Shown here: positions 1 to 10,114 of the stretch, piece by piece
Layout: each line of letters begins with the position of its first letter
Position numbering within the stretch: the first letter of the stretch is position 1
Assembly (NCBI RefSeq): GCF_016587435.1
Contig: NZ_BNJJ01000002.1
Span: 372,001-436,000 of the forward strand
From: Dictyobacter formicarum
Lineage (GTDB): Bacteria; Chloroflexota; Ktedonobacteria; Ktedonobacterales; Ktedonobacteraceae
Direction: 5' to 3'
Length of the DNA: 64,000 bases
Notes under the pieces: model-generated
The model's database searches: none
The model's input: the letters and a program-made list of their open reading frames with translations, nothing else
Told to the model about the DNA's origin: nothing
Made by a program: the position numbers and the translations under genes

Positions 1-1256
1 AAGTCTTTCACTTTCTGGCTATCGATGGCTTCCATGTTTTCTAATCGCCGGGCTTCCTGGAATTGTTCTTCCAGCCCATCCATTTGTTGCATGCGGCCCA
101 TGACACGCATAGCTTCGTTCAATGGCAGCGATTCGTCGCCACGGAAGGGAAAACGTGTACGCATCTGATCTGAAGGAGCCACTGCCTCTAGATTCTGCAC
201 CAGTTCCATCAGGTCTACGCGAATACGATCGTCTCCCATCAGTTGTTCCATCAGGTCCTGTAATTCCTGACGTTGTTCCGGTGAGAGATTGTCCATAATA
301 CCCTGCATAGCTGCAGATTGCTGCTGCATCTGCTCGATCAGGTCGTCCAGCGAGTTGACTCCTGGAAAATACTGGCCGTGCTTCTGCATAAATGCGTCGA
401 AGTCAGGTTCGAGACCCTGCTGTCGCTCGCGCAGCATCTTATTAAGGTCGCGGATCATTTCACGCAGGTTGGAGATATCTTCCGGCGACATATTCTGCAA
501 TGATTGTTGCATGCCCTGGAAAAATTGCTGCATCATTTGCTGCTGCAAGCTTTGCAACAATTCATTGAATTTTTCGCGTGCCTGCTCATCCATAAAGTCA
601 TAGTCAGATAAGCCTTTAATCTGGCCAGGAATATCTTTGGGCAGCCCATCGAGAAAATCTTGCTTACGCTTCGCAATCATTTCCAACATGCGCTGCTTCT
701 GTTCAGGAGTCAGTCCATCTCCCTCTGTGCCACTCTGGTCTGATTGGCTTTGTTGGCCGGTCTGGCCCTGGCTCTGCTGACCCTGACTTCCCACCTGAGA
801 TTGTTGACCCGCTTGCCCTTGCTGTCTTTGCTCTTCCCTCTGAGATTGCTGCCCCTGCTCGCCTGGCTTACCACTCTGCTCAGAAGGATTTGAGTGGGAC
901 TCTGGCTTCTGACCGTTCAGGCGCTGTTGAATGCCGTCTCGTTCAAGCTTTTTGATCTCTTCCAACTTTTCTCGCAGATCATCCATTACACCCGATGCCA
1001 TGTTGTAACGATTGAGTTGCTCTCTACGCGTATTGCGCATGCGCTCCATCATCTCACGTAAGCCCATGGCACGCTGGCCGTCCTGTCCCTTGATGCCTTC
1101 CTGCATCAGACGCTTTAGCGCCTGCTGCAGGTTGCCATCCTCCATATAATCATCGGCAAGTGCGTTGAGTATATCATCCGCATCAATGCCTTCTATCTTT
1201 TGCGTTCCATCCCAACGGGTATAACCATAACGATTTCGGTAAAATCGGTTAAACAT
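1..1256 (-). CDS. Gln-rich partner of the MoxR/ChlI ATPase, probable VWA-domain protein (3' end cut by window)
   Basis: The visible part is about 418 residues. It begins MFNRFYRNRYGYTRWDG and continues with charged helices. Residues of roughly 119-178 are a low-complexity Gln/Gly/Ser linker, followed by Met/Gln-rich helices. The ATG at 1256 sits 7 nt behind AGAGGA and only 11 nt after the stop of the upstream AAA+ ATPase, so the two are cotranscribed. MoxR/ChlI ATPases are usually encoded beside a von Willebrand factor A protein, and this N-terminus resembles those of such partners in Actinobacteria and Chloroflexota. The VWA domain itself would lie beyond base 1 and is not seen, so the family is inferred from the N-terminus and the neighbour. 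The likely role is as adaptor or substrate-binding arm of an ATP-driven metal-insertion or protein-remodelling complex. Confidence 0.7.
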   Translation of the reverse strand, partial: MFNRFYRNRYGYTRWDGTQKIEGIDADDILNALADDYMEDGNLQQALKRLMQEGIKGQDGQRAMGLREMMERMRNTRREQLNRYNMASGVMDDLREKLEEIKKLERDGIQQRLNGQKPESHSNPSEQSGKPGEQGQQSQREEQRQQGQAGQQSQVGSQGQQSQGQTGQQSQSDQSGTEGDGLTPEQKQRMLEMIAKRKQDFLDGLPKDIPGQIKGLSDYDFMDEQAREKFNELLQSLQQQMMQQFFQGMQQSLQNMSPEDISNLREMIRDLNKMLRERQQGLEPDFDAFMQKHGQYFPGVNSLDDLIEQMQQQSAAMQGIMDNLSPEQRQELQDLMEQLMGDDRIRVDLMELVQNLEAVAPSDQMRTRFPFRGDESLPLNEAMRVMGRMQQMDGLEEQFQEARRLENMEAIDSQKVKD

Positions 1257-1267
1257 GCTCGCATCCT

Positions 1268-2671
1268 CTAGCGTCGATAGCGCGTTTTACCACCTACTTC
1301 ATCCTTATTAAGACGTCGGTTCAGATGGAGCCCTTCGAGGATAAATTCAATGCTAGATGCAATTAAGGCTGGATTACCCCGGCCATGCAGTTTGTCGATT
1401 GCTTTACTCAAGCCGCCGACTTTTGAGAGCTGGTTGACATATTCCATTGAAGGCATGTCATCCCCTACCTGGACATTGAGTCCACGCTCAAAACCTGCTA
1501 CTAACTGCTCAAACTCACGTTGCTCGAAGTACTCGCCAAACACGCTTAGAATAGCGCTATTAATCAATTTTTGAACTACACGCTCTTCTTTAACATCACC
1601 AACAGCATCGAGTTCGATTTTTCCACAGGTGGAAGCCATAATGGCCTCTAAGTCGCTGACGCGTGGTACAACCTGCCGCTCCTTTAAACGTAGCGCTCGG
1701 CGGCTAGCATTACTGAGCACATTTTCGTAGTTGGAGACGGTGACACGTACACTGACGCCAGAACGCTGGCTGATGTCGTTGCTGCGCCGGGCCAGGTGGG
1801 TGATTTCCGCGATCACTTCTTTCATAAATTGCGGAACAGCCACATCTAAGCCATCGGTGAGGAAACGACTGCTCTCCTCCTCCATGATCGTAATTTCATG
1901 ATCAATGGTGTAAGGATAGTGAGTACGAATTTCTGAGCCCACACGGTCTTTCAGTGGTGTAATAATACGACCACGATTGGTATAATCTTCTGGGTTCGCA
2001 CTGGCAACCACATACACGTCCAGTGGCAGGCGAATCTTATATCCACGAATCTGAACGTCGCGCTCTTCCATAATATTGAGCAAACCAACCTGAATACGCT
2101 CAGCCAGGTCTGGTAGCTCGTTAATACAAAAAATGCCACGATTCGTACGTGGGATCATGCCGTAATGGATAGTTAGCTCATCCGAGAGGTACCGGCCTTC
2201 AGCCACGCGGACTGGATCAACCTCGCCCACGAGGTCAGAGATGGTAATATCGGGAGTCGCTAGCTTTTCGCCATAACGACGATCTCTCGATATCCACTCG
2301 ATTTCAGTTCGATCCCCAAATTCTGCAATTTTATCACGGCCAGCTTTACTTATCGGTGCAAATGGATCATCATTGATTTCACTGCCAGCAATAATCGGAA
2401 TATATTCATCTAATAAGTTGACCAGACTCCGTGCGATACGGGTCTTGGCCTGTCCTCGTTCACCAAGGAAGATAATATCTTGCCCTGAGAGGATAGCATT
2501 CTCTATCTGAGGAATCACGGTGTCCTCGTAGCCAATGATCCCTGGGAATAGCTCTTCTCCGTCACGAATCTTCTGGATAAGATTTTTCCGCATTTCTGCT
2601 TTAACGGAAAGTACCTTATATCCACTATCACGCAATTCACCAATAGTGCGCGGTCGAGTAGTGATAGTCAT
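1268..2671 (-). CDS. MoxR/magnesium-chelatase-I-like AAA+ ATPase
   Basis: This is a 467-residue AAA+ ATPase. The Walker A motif GERGQAKT is at residues 70-77 and the Walker B-like GIFCINELPDL is near 179-189. Residues 225-245 carry the sensor-like stretch DVYVVASANPEDYTNRG, and a helical lid follows. These features match the ChlI/BchI and MoxR group, which form hexamers and work with a VWA-domain partner. No chlorophyll-pathway genes are nearby, so a literal magnesium-chelatase role is unlikely, and a chaperone-like remodelling function with the protein encoded just downstream is more plausible. The ribosome-binding site (AAAGG) lies about 14 nt from the ATG, which is loose spacing. The gene is transcribed away from the kimA-like gene and separated from it by a strong hairpin. 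Confidence 0.85.
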   Translation of the reverse strand: MTITTRPRTIGELRDSGYKVLSVKAEMRKNLIQKIRDGEELFPGIIGYEDTVIPQIENAILSGQDIIFLGERGQAKTRIARSLVNLLDEYIPIIAGSEINDDPFAPISKAGRDKIAEFGDRTEIEWISRDRRYGEKLATPDITISDLVGEVDPVRVAEGRYLSDELTIHYGMIPRTNRGIFCINELPDLAERIQVGLLNIMEERDVQIRGYKIRLPLDVYVVASANPEDYTNRGRIITPLKDRVGSEIRTHYPYTIDHEITIMEEESSRFLTDGLDVAVPQFMKEVIAEITHLARRSNDISQRSGVSVRVTVSNYENVLSNASRRALRLKERQVVPRVSDLEAIMASTCGKIELDAVGDVKEERVVQKLINSAILSVFGEYFEQREFEQLVAGFERGLNVQVGDDMPSMEYVNQLSKVGGLSKAIDKLHGRGNPALIASSIEFILEGLHLNRRLNKDEVGGKTRYRR

Positions 2672-2812
2672 TCAGTTTTATGCTACCTTTCTTGGGGGTT
2701 GGCTCGTGTGATACATGTCTTGGATTGAGGGCGAGTAACCGATCCGGCATGTTCCTACGGGACCAAAAAACATGTGGAACCATACTTGATTCTACAGCCT
2801 GCATTGAGAAAA

Positions 2813-2883
2813 CGCAAGGGTAAACCATGAGTAAGCGTCTGCTACGGCTGCCCTTCTACGCTTTTTGATGGTTTATCCTTGCG
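2813..2883 (-). terminator. Long hairpin, probable bidirectional terminator after the KimA-like gene
   Basis: Bases 2813-2828 and 2868-2883 form a 16-bp inverted repeat with one G-T pair. The 39-nt loop can fold further (AGCGT with ACGCT). On the minus strand the stem is followed by TTTTCTC and on the plus strand by GGTTTTTG, so either strand could terminate. It lies directly downstream of the permease stop codon at 2918. Confidence 0.6.
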
Positions 2884-2917
2884 GTTTTTGCGACTGAGCT
2901 TGTTGTTATCCTCTGCG

Positions 2918-5068
2918 CTAGATAGTTTTTGCCATGCGCGTGGGCAAGTGTTGTGGTACGCTGGTGACGACGATACCCGGACGGAAGAGCAGGGCGGCCT
3001 TAAGGGTCAGGGCCGTCTGGTTATGCAAAATGTGCTCCCATAGGTGGGTCACAATAAACTCTGGCAACAATACGGTCAGGGTATAGTCTGAATAGAGTTC
3101 GTGAACGGTGTCAATATACGCCAGTAAGGGCCGTGTCAGCGAACGATATGGCGATTCGATGACTACCAGTTCGGTCTTTTCGCTGGCTCCGATGTTGGGT
3201 CGCCATTGTTTCCAGGCTTCACGTACACGGTGCTCGTCTTCAGCATCAATAGCAACATGGACCGCGATTACGTTGTCGGAGATCGAACGGGCATAGGAGA
3301 GGCTCTGGATGGAAACTCGGTCCATGCCAGCAATCGGTACGATGAATAGGTGCTTGATATCAGCCGGCCTGGCTGGAATATTAGTGGTGCGCTCTTGCTC
3401 AACCCGCTTATAGTGAGCATGAATGCCCATAAACATCAAGACCAGTAAGGGGATTAACACGACAACAATCCAGGCGCCTGATAAGAATTTGGTATAAGCA
3501 ATCACCAGGGCCACCAGGGCTGTCGTCACAGCACCTGCTCCGTTGATCATAGCGCTGCGCATCCAGCTCTTTTGCTGAGCTCGCAGCCTCCACCAGTGCA
3601 ATACCATACCACTCTGAGAGAGCGTGAAGGACATGAATACGCCTACAGCATAGAGATCGATCAGATGGTCGACGCTGCCATCAAATACCAGCAACAAGGT
3701 GCTGGCCATAATCGCCAGGCAGACAATGCCAATTGAGAAGGCCAGCCGATCTCCACGGAAAGCAAACTGGTGGGGCAAGAAGTTGTCACGCGCCAGCAGG
3801 GATGCCAGGCGCGGGAAATCCGCATAGCTGGTATTGGCCGCTAGCGTCAGGATAAGCAAGATACCTAGCTGGAAGACGGGAAACATGAATGCCAACGGTC
3901 CACTGAAGATATGTGAAGCAAGTTGCGCGATCACGGTCTGGTTGCCACTGGGGTCCGGTGCGATGCCATTGGTGAGGGTAAGAAGGGTAATGCCGCCGAA
4001 TAAGAAACCGAGAATAATTGCCATCCACATCAATGTAATTCTGGCATTTTTGGCTTCTGGTTTTTTAAAGGCTGGCACGCCATTGGAGATGGCTTCTACA
4101 CCTGTCATGGCCGAACAACCTGAGGCAAATGCTCTTAGCACAAGGAATAGCGAAATGGATTCAGTTACTTTGACGGCCTGATTATTTACTGTATGGAACG
4201 TAGCAATCGGCGGCTGGTGATGGATAACAAAAGCATCAAAAATACCCACGATGATCATAAAGGCGGCGCTGAAGACAAAAAAGTAGGTAGGAATGGCAAA
4301 AATTGAGCCTGATTCACGTACACCACGTAGGTTTACGACTGTGATTAAAACAACCAGCGCCACATCCACCAGCGCTTCCAGATGGGGTGCATTAAAAAAA
4401 TGGAAAAAAGGAATCGAGGCTAGATTTTGCACACCTGAGGCCACGCTTACCGAGACAGTTAAGACATAATCGATCAGTAGCGAGGCGGCTGCGATCAGGC
4501 CCGCCTGCACTCCCAGATTGTCTTTAGCCACAATGTAGGAACCACCACCGTTGGGATAAGCAGGAATGGTCTGGCTATATGATAACGCAACAATCGCTAA
4601 CAGGATGATGATTGCAATACTGATGGGAAGAATCAGGTGTAACGAGGTTAATCCTGCGAAGATGAGAACCCCCATACAGGCCTCTGTTGCATAGGCGACT
4701 GAGGAGATAGCGTCTGATGATAAGACCGCCAGCGCTTTGACTTTGGTCAGCCGTTCATGTTCTGCCTGCGAGTTGGCCAGTGGCGCGCCGATCAATGTTC
4801 TCTTAATATAATAAAAGATGCGGCTTCCACCCTGGGGCGGAGCCAGCATTTCATCGGTGGCTTTAAGTAGTCCCGGACTTACCCGTTCCAGGGCCCTTTT
4901 ACTGGGCCGAACTGTCCGAATTCGTTCGTGACTGGGATACTTTCCTTTAATAATTTCTGTGCGAGCAATACGAGCAGGATCATCTTCATCGATGAAACCT
5001 CCAGCCTCCAGCATATCTTGTACATTCTTGTCGGTAGTATTGAGGATCCACGTTTCCTTTTGATCCAT
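2918..5068 (-). CDS. KimA/YdaO-like APC-superfamily permease, probable potassium importer
   Basis: This is a 716-residue protein with a hydrophilic N-terminus of about 60 residues. The stretch IKRTLIGAPL...LTKVKALAVLSSDA is highly characteristic of the KimA/YdaO family. About twelve membrane segments span residues 75-530, and a soluble C-terminal domain of about 155 residues resembles the cytosolic tail of KimA. KimA of Bacillus subtilis is a high-affinity K+/H+ symporter. The position at the end of a kdp operon supports a role in potassium uptake here, although amino acid transport by an APC relative cannot be excluded. I chose the ATG at 5068 because AGGAG lies 8 nt upstream; the longer frame from 5197 has no ribosome-binding site. 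No c-di-AMP (ydaO) riboswitch was recognised upstream. Confidence 0.75.
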   Translation of the reverse strand: MDQKETWILNTTDKNVQDMLEAGGFIDEDDPARIARTEIIKGKYPSHERIRTVRPSKRALERVSPGLLKATDEMLAPPQGGSRIFYYIKRTLIGAPLANSQAEHERLTKVKALAVLSSDAISSVAYATEACMGVLIFAGLTSLHLILPISIAIIILLAIVALSYSQTIPAYPNGGGSYIVAKDNLGVQAGLIAAASLLIDYVLTVSVSVASGVQNLASIPFFHFFNAPHLEALVDVALVVLITVVNLRGVRESGSIFAIPTYFFVFSAAFMIIVGIFDAFVIHHQPPIATFHTVNNQAVKVTESISLFLVLRAFASGCSAMTGVEAISNGVPAFKKPEAKNARITLMWMAIILGFLFGGITLLTLTNGIAPDPSGNQTVIAQLASHIFSGPLAFMFPVFQLGILLILTLAANTSYADFPRLASLLARDNFLPHQFAFRGDRLAFSIGIVCLAIMASTLLLVFDGSVDHLIDLYAVGVFMSFTLSQSGMVLHWWRLRAQQKSWMRSAMINGAGAVTTALVALVIAYTKFLSGAWIVVVLIPLLVLMFMGIHAHYKRVEQERTTNIPARPADIKHLFIVPIAGMDRVSIQSLSYARSISDNVIAVHVAIDAEDEHRVREAWKQWRPNIGASEKTELVVIESPYRSLTRPLLAYIDTVHELYSDYTLTVLLPEFIVTHLWEHILHNQTALTLKAALLFRPGIVVTSVPQHLPTRMAKTI

Positions 5069-5319
5069 CGCTTGTGCTCTCCTATAGTGCCACAGCATCG
5101 AGAATTTAGTTAACCAATCCAGCGGCGACTGAGGATAAAAAGGGTATTTTTCCACAGAGCTCCTGGAGGTGTGCTCAACTTTACATAACTGATGCATTAT
5201 ATGGCATAGGATCTCAATAAACCCTAAAGAAAAGCACCAAATCTCTCAATATTTCACTTACGGTACAGCTATGTTGCTACAGAATTGCTCAAGAATTCAT
5301 GCCAATATCAGATGGGTGA

Positions 5320-5826
5320 TTAAGTCTGTGGTATCAGCACCGGCTTCTTTTTTGCCGATTTGTGTATGCGCAATAAGCAGAAAATAGACCAGTCTTTCAA
5401 TTTCTGCCAGGTTGGATATCTATCCGGCAATCTGATAATAAGTACAGGAATATGACTGTCGTGTAGTAATTGCTGCATTTCTTCTTTGCTAATCAACAGT
5501 ATTTTTCCGTAGCGCATAAATAATAAAATTGCATCGCAGCCCATTTCACTGGCCAGGGCCCGCATACTTTTAGCAATATCAATGCTATAGAGTTCTATCG
5601 GCTCGACTGGTACCTGAAAACGCTGCGCTTTGTAGCCTGTCAGGGCCAGAAAATCTTGCGATTGCTCTATATGACCCAATAATAGACGACCCGATTTTCC
5701 AGCCGTAGGGCGCGTAAGCCACGAACCTACCACCAGGGTCGACTGTACCTGGCGCGCAAATACAAACGCATACTCCAAAGCGGTACCATCAATACCATGC
5801 GTAAAAGGAAGCAACAAGCGTCTCAT
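5320..5826 (-). CDS. USP-like protein in the kdp operon
   Basis: This is a 168-residue protein beginning MRRLLLPFTHGIDG. It has the beta-strand start, the central AKSMRALASEMGCDAILLF segment and the final strand HIPVLIIRLP typical of the universal stress protein fold. The nucleotide-binding GxxGxxxG signature of ATP-binding USPs is not evident, so it may bind another ligand or none. It resembles the USP module found in KdpD and in the tails of the neighbouring permeases. Its place between the KdpD N-terminal half and the KimA-like permease suggests a small regulatory subunit for potassium transport. The ATG at 5826 is preceded by GGGAGA at 8 nt, better than the upstream in-frame codon at 5850. 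The last 30 residues are basic and lysine-rich. Confidence 0.6.
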   Translation of the reverse strand: MRRLLLPFTHGIDGTALEYAFVFARQVQSTLVVGSWLTRPTAGKSGRLLLGHIEQSQDFLALTGYKAQRFQVPVEPIELYSIDIAKSMRALASEMGCDAILLFMRYGKILLISKEEMQQLLHDSHIPVLIIRLPDRYPTWQKLKDWSIFCLLRIHKSAKKKPVLIPQT

Positions 5827-5949
5827 CGAGAACGTCTCCCACTCTAGCAACTTTTGGTTTCGCTATATCACAGTTTCAAAAATACAAATCATCAATTGTA
5901 TTTGTTCAATAACAAAGAACAGTCTATACCCCACCCTCCATTCCCATCC

Positions 5950-7236
5950 TTATTCGTCGTGCCCGGTTCTCTGTTTTAAAGGAACAAGGTGGATATCAGC
6001 ATCAGAAGTAAGGCGCAAAATACGATTTGTAACAGATCCATAAAGCAGAACTTCCCAAGAGCTATGCGCGGGTTGCCCCAGCACAATCTGGGTGACATGC
6101 CTCTGCTTCACCAGGTCCGCAATCGTACCTGCGATATCGGTGCTGGTACGCCTGATAACTTCGGCTCCCAGATCCTCTGCCAGCAAGGCATGCTCGTCCA
6201 CTTTCTTTTGCATTTCCGCGTATCGCTTTTGCATATCGCTACCATATTTAAAGCATGCGATAACTTTACGTATAAATGCCGGATAGCCGGTCAATTGGAT
6301 CGACACGGCAATCAGGTCTGCATGCAGTCCATGGGCCAGCCGCCAGGCGTCGCGAATAATAACCCTGCTCTGTGGCCGGTGATCAAAACCAACCAGCACG
6401 CGCTCAGTAGTTGACCATTGCGTTTTGATATCGTGCTCGGTCATGTACTTTTGCAGTTGTGATTCTGCTTTGTTAGCCGTCAAACGCAGGGCTAACTCGC
6501 GCAGTGCGGTCAGGTTTCCTTCGCGGAAGAAGTTGTTTAGCGCTGGCTCAATACGCTCCGCCGGATAAATATTGCCGTGCTTCATGCGCTGGCGCAAGGC
6601 ATAGGGAGCAATATCAATCAATTCAACTTCGTCAGCCTGGTCCAGGATACGGTCAGGCAGCGTTTCACGCACGCGAATACCTGTGATGCTGGTCACCAGG
6701 TCATTTAAACTCTCTAAATGTTGCACATTGAGTGTTGTTACGACATCAATACCAGCATCGAGAATATCCATCACGTCTTGATAACGTTTGTGGTGCCTGG
6801 AACCTGCAACGTTGGTATGAGCCATCTCATCTATCAAAGCAATCTGTGGATGACGCGCAATGATTGCTGCGGTATCCATCTCTTTGAGTAACACCCCTCT
6901 ATATTCAATGGTCTGGCAAGGGACAATCTCAAGGTCTCCTATCTGCGCCTGGGTCTGGACACGTTTATGTGTTTCAACATACCCAATCACCACATCGGAT
7001 CCGCGCTCTTTGCGGCGACGCCCTTCGTTGAGCATAGCATATGTTTTTCCTACACCCGCGGCGGAACCAAGATAGACACGTAAACGCCCGCGGCGCTTGC
7101 CTCCTTGCTCAGCCAGCGCCAAATCAATGACCTGATGACTGGTATCGCTATCGCGTAAGTGATAGCGCTCCAATAGAGCTTCTGGATCTGGACGACCATC
7201 ATCTTGTAGGCGTTTGTCTGGAGGTTGTGTACTCAT
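5950..7236 (-). CDS. kdpD: KdpD N-terminal sensor half (KdpD domain plus USP), lacks kinase
   Basis: This 428-residue protein contains only the cytoplasmic N-terminal part of KdpD. The Walker A motif GSAAGVGKT is at residues 57-65, a Walker B region reads ALIDEMAHTNV, and the stretch DVVTTLNVQHLESLND is diagnostic of KdpD. A USP domain begins near residue 277 (TERVLVGFDHRP). It ends just where the four-helix membrane domain of full-length KdpD (about 890 residues in E. coli) would start, with a normal stop codon. The membrane and kinase modules are encoded separately at 15966-17639. Truncated KdpDs of this type are known from cyanobacteria and other bacteria. It lies in the kdp operon, 116 nt after kdpC, and probably senses K+ or a nucleotide signal and modulates the separate kinase. 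Confidence 0.9.
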   Translation of the reverse strand: MSTQPPDKRLQDDGRPDPEALLERYHLRDSDTSHQVIDLALAEQGGKRRGRLRVYLGSAAGVGKTYAMLNEGRRRKERGSDVVIGYVETHKRVQTQAQIGDLEIVPCQTIEYRGVLLKEMDTAAIIARHPQIALIDEMAHTNVAGSRHHKRYQDVMDILDAGIDVVTTLNVQHLESLNDLVTSITGIRVRETLPDRILDQADEVELIDIAPYALRQRMKHGNIYPAERIEPALNNFFREGNLTALRELALRLTANKAESQLQKYMTEHDIKTQWSTTERVLVGFDHRPQSRVIIRDAWRLAHGLHADLIAVSIQLTGYPAFIRKVIACFKYGSDMQKRYAEMQKKVDEHALLAEDLGAEVIRRTSTDIAGTIADLVKQRHVTQIVLGQPAHSSWEVLLYGSVTNRILRLTSDADIHLVPLKQRTGHDE

Positions 7237-7309
7237 ATTTACCTGCCCATTTCCCCATTATAAATAGCTCTGGTATCCTTTTCAGCCCCCTATTTACCAT
7301 ACCACAAAG

Positions 7310-7338
7310 CCGCGGCAGCCATAGGTATAGTGCCGCGG
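7310..7338 (-). promoter_or_regulatory. Intra-operon hairpin between kdpC and kdpD-N
   Basis: CCGCGGCA at 7310-7317 and TGCCGCGG at 7331-7338 form a perfect 8-bp GC-rich stem with a 13-nt loop. On the coding (minus) strand it is followed only by CTTTG, so it is a weak terminator at best. It could stabilise the kdpFABC message or reduce read-through into the sensor gene. Confidence 0.4.
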
Positions 7339-7352
7339 TCTGTGCTGCTTCC

Positions 7353-7955
7353 TTATTTTTTCAAGGCGTCAAGTGCCAGATTGAGATCCAATACATTAAT
7401 GTGTTCCTCACCCAGGATGCCTAAGAAACGACCTTGCACATGGTTCATAACCAGCGTTTTCACGACATCCTGGCTCAGGCCGCGCTCCCTGGCGATACGG
7501 GGTATCTGGAAGAGGGCTCCCGCCACCGAGATGTCTGGATCCAGGCCCGATCCAGAAGATGTGACCAGGTCAACGGGTACAGGCGTACCAGGATTTTCCT
7601 TCTGTAGCGCCTGGACGTTCTGCTGAACGTTCTTGATCAATGTGTTGTTGGTCGGCCCCAGGTTGGAAGCCGAGGAGTTCTGAGCGTTATATGGGACGCT
7701 CTTGGTTGAGTCTGTCTCCGAGAGAGTTGCCGATGGTCGGCCGTGAAAGTAACGGGCCGATGTCCAATATTGTCCAATAATGTCGGAGCCAATTTGCTTA
7801 CCATCTGAGGTCGTGTGGATACTTCCATTGGCCTGATAGGGAAAGATCAATTGGGATAAACCTGTGACAATCCCCGGATACAGAAAACCTGTTACGACTG
7901 TGAATAGTAGCGTTAAAACAATCGCCGGCCGGATATTTTTTTTGATAGTCTTCAT
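7353..7955 (-). CDS. kdpC: Potassium-transporting ATPase subunit C (KdpC)
   Basis: This 200-residue protein has one N-terminal membrane helix at about residues 10-33, followed by the periplasmic or external domain of KdpC. Recognisable motifs are FPYQANGS, IGQYWTSARYFHGRPSAT and GSGLDPDISVAGA, with VLDLNLALDAL near the end. KdpC associates with KdpA and KdpB and is proposed to aid K+ delivery or ATP affinity. Its length matches the family (about 190-200). It starts 19 nt after the kdpB stop, so translation is probably coupled. Confidence 0.97.
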   Translation of the reverse strand: MKTIKKNIRPAIVLTLLFTVVTGFLYPGIVTGLSQLIFPYQANGSIHTTSDGKQIGSDIIGQYWTSARYFHGRPSATLSETDSTKSVPYNAQNSSASNLGPTNNTLIKNVQQNVQALQKENPGTPVPVDLVTSSGSGLDPDISVAGALFQIPRIARERGLSQDVVKTLVMNHVQGRFLGILGEEHINVLDLNLALDALKK

Positions 7956-7974
7956 TTTGCTTCCCCAACCCTTG

Positions 7975-10110
7975 CTAGGCTAGATGCAATAACACTAGCA
8001 GGAGGTCAATAAGTTTAATACCCACAAATGGAACGATTAGTCCGCCCAGCCCATAAATCAACAAGTTGCGCCGCAAGAGTGGACCTGCTCCCAGTGGACG
8101 ATAGGTTACACCGCGCAGTGCTAATGGTACCAATGCGATGATGATCAAGGCATTGAAAATGACGGCTGATAAAATGGCACTATGCGGTGTGGCCAGGTGC
8201 ATGATATTTAAGGTTCCCAGCTCGGGAAATGCGACCGTAAACATGGCCGGAATGATAGCAAAGTATTTCGCTACGTCGTTGGCAATACTGAAAGTGGTTA
8301 GCGCACCTCTAGTCATGAGCAGTTGCTTGCCCACTTCAACGACTTCAATCAACTTGGTTGGATTCGAGTCGAGATCAACCATGTTTGCGGCCTCTTTGGC
8401 TGCCTGGGTACCGGTATTCATGGCTACGCCGACATCAGCCTGGGCCAGCGCGGGAGCGTCATTAGTGCCATCACCAGTCATGGCTATCAGCCGTCCACCG
8501 GCCTGCTGCTCTCTGATCAACTGCATTTTGGTTTCCGGCGTGGCTTGCGCCAGGAAGTCATCTACACCTGCTTCTTTCGCAATGGCGGAAGCCGTCAGTG
8601 GATTGTCGCCAGTGATCATAATAGTGCGGATACCCATGCGACGCAGCTGGTCAAAGCGTTCACGCATGCCGCCTTTGACGATATCTTTCAGCTCGATAAC
8701 GCCCAGAACCCTGGCGTCTTTTTTCGTCGCGCCATTTGAACAGTTGCTCTGGGACTCCGCTACGACTAATGGAGTACTACCACCACGTGCAATTGAATTG
8801 ACCAGTTGCTCCAGTTCGCTGTTTGCCGAACCGCCCAGTTCTTTGACATAGTGCAAGACTGACTCGGCCGCGCCTTTACGCACAGAGTGGATCGATCCAT
8901 CGACATGACCATTGAGATCGACGCCACTCATACGGGTCTGGGCTGAGAAAGGAACAAACGTTGCATTGTTGTCCGCATCTTCGTGCAGACCATAACGATC
9001 ATTGGCCAGCGCGACAATTGAGCGTCCCTCAGGCGTTTCGTCCGCCAGGCTGGAAAGTAGCGCTGCGTGCGCCAGTTCTTTCTCTTCTACCCCTTTCAGA
9101 GGCACGAAGCGACTGGCCATGCGATTACCTAACGTAATGGTGCCGGTCTTATCCAACAATAGCACATCTACATCACCGGCGGCCTCTACTGCACGTCCGC
9201 TCATGGCCAATACGTTACGCTGTACCATGCGATCCATACCGGCAATACCAATGGCGGACAGCAGGCCACCAATAGTAGTCGGGATCAAACAAACCAGCAA
9301 GGCCACCAGCGTGGTGATCGATACTGGACTGTGTGAGTAGATGGCAAAGGGTTCCAATGTTACGACAGCCAGTAAGAAAATGATGGTCAGGCTGGCGAGC
9401 AGGATGTTCAGAGCAATTTCATTTGGTGTTTTTTGCCGCGCTGCACCTTCAACCAGGGCAATCATACGGTCCAGAAAGGTTTCGCCAGGGTTAGCGCTGA
9501 TCTGTACAACAATCCAGTCTGAAAGGACACGGGTGCCGCCGGTGACAGCGCTGCGGTCGCCACCACTTTCACGGATTACTGGCGCAGACTCGCCAGTAAT
9601 CGCTGACTCATCAACCGATGCAACGCCTTCTATGACATCTCCATCGCCCGGGATTACGTCACCAGCTTCTACCAACACAAAGTCGCCCTTGCGCAGGTCT
9701 GGCGCGGCAACTTCTTGATAGTCAGACTGCCGCTTACCCTGTTTGAGGCGCTTCGCCATCGTGGTGATGCGGGTTTTGCGCAGAGTGTCTGCCTGCGCTT
9801 TTCCTCTTCCTTCCGCCATAGCTTCAGCGAAATTGGCAAAAATGACGGTGAACCAGAGCCAGATCGTGACACCCAGCACAAAAAAGGTTTCGCTGGCAGG
9901 ACCAGCAACCAGGAAACGGAAAAATTCGATGGTTGTGATAACGCTGCCTACTTCAACCACAAACATGACCGGGTTTTTGAGCTGCCAGCGTGGATCAAGC
10001 TTTTTAAGCGAGCCCACCAAAGCACGGCGCATAATCGACCCGTTAAAGATGGAACTGCCACTTTTGCGGCGCGTCTTCCATTGCTTTGCTTCTAGTGAAT
10101 CAGTGCTCAT
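7975..10110 (-). CDS. kdpB: Potassium-transporting P-type ATPase subunit B (KdpB)
   Basis: This 711-residue P-type ATPase is the catalytic subunit of KdpFABC. It has the actuator motif [10 protein letters not shown], the phosphorylation loop DKTGT with the acceptor aspartate near residue 320, the [10 protein letters not shown] segment and the hinge motif [10 protein letters not shown]. Membrane helices flank these domains. E. coli KdpB has 682 residues; the extra N-terminal 25-30 residues here are basic and Ser-rich. ATP hydrolysis by this subunit drives K+ import through KdpA. The gene begins 4 nt after kdpA. Confidence 0.98.
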   Translation of the reverse strand: MSTDSLEAKQWKTRRKSGSSIFNGSIMRRALVGSLKKLDPRWQLKNPVMFVVEVGSVITTIEFFRFLVAGPASETFFVLGVTIWLWFTVIFANFAEAMAEGRGKAQADTLRKTRITTMAKRLKQGKRQSDYQEVAAPDLRKGDFVLVEAGDVIPGDGDVIEGVASVDESAITGESAPVIRESGGDRSAVTGGTRVLSDWIVVQISANPGETFLDRMIALVEGAARQKTPNEIALNILLASLTIIFLLAVVTLEPFAIYSHSPVSITTLVALLVCLIPTTIGGLLSAIGIAGMDRMVQRNVLAMSGRAVEAAGDVDVLLLDKTGTITLGNRMASRFVPLKGVEEKELAHAALLSSLADETPEGRSIVALANDRYGLHEDADNNATFVPFSAQTRMSGVDLNGHVDGSIHSVRKGAAESVLHYVKELGGSANSELEQLVNSIARGGSTPLVVAESQSNCSNGATKKDARVLGVIELKDIVKGGMRERFDQLRRMGIRTIMITGDNPLTASAIAKEAGVDDFLAQATPETKMQLIREQQAGGRLIAMTGDGTNDAPALAQADVGVAMNTGTQAAKEAANMVDLDSNPTKLIEVVEVGKQLLMTRGALTTFSIANDVAKYFAIIPAMFTVAFPELGTLNIMHLATPHSAILSAVIFNALIIIALVPLALRGVTYRPLGAGPLLRRNLLIYGLGGLIVPFVGIKLIDLLLVLLHLA

Positions 10111-10114
10111 CTCT

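Noticed and set aside
1268..2671. True magnesium chelatase for chlorophyll synthesis
   Set aside because: No bacteriochlorophyll genes nearby and the MoxR-like partner arrangement is more general; only the fold is supported.
5069..5319. Possible ydaO-type c-di-AMP riboswitch upstream of the KimA-like gene
   Set aside because: The conserved ydaO core motifs could not be found in the 250 nt upstream on the minus strand.
8138..8851. Long plus-strand frame inside kdpB
   Set aside because: Entirely antisense to strong P-type ATPase motifs; composition is that of a shadow frame.
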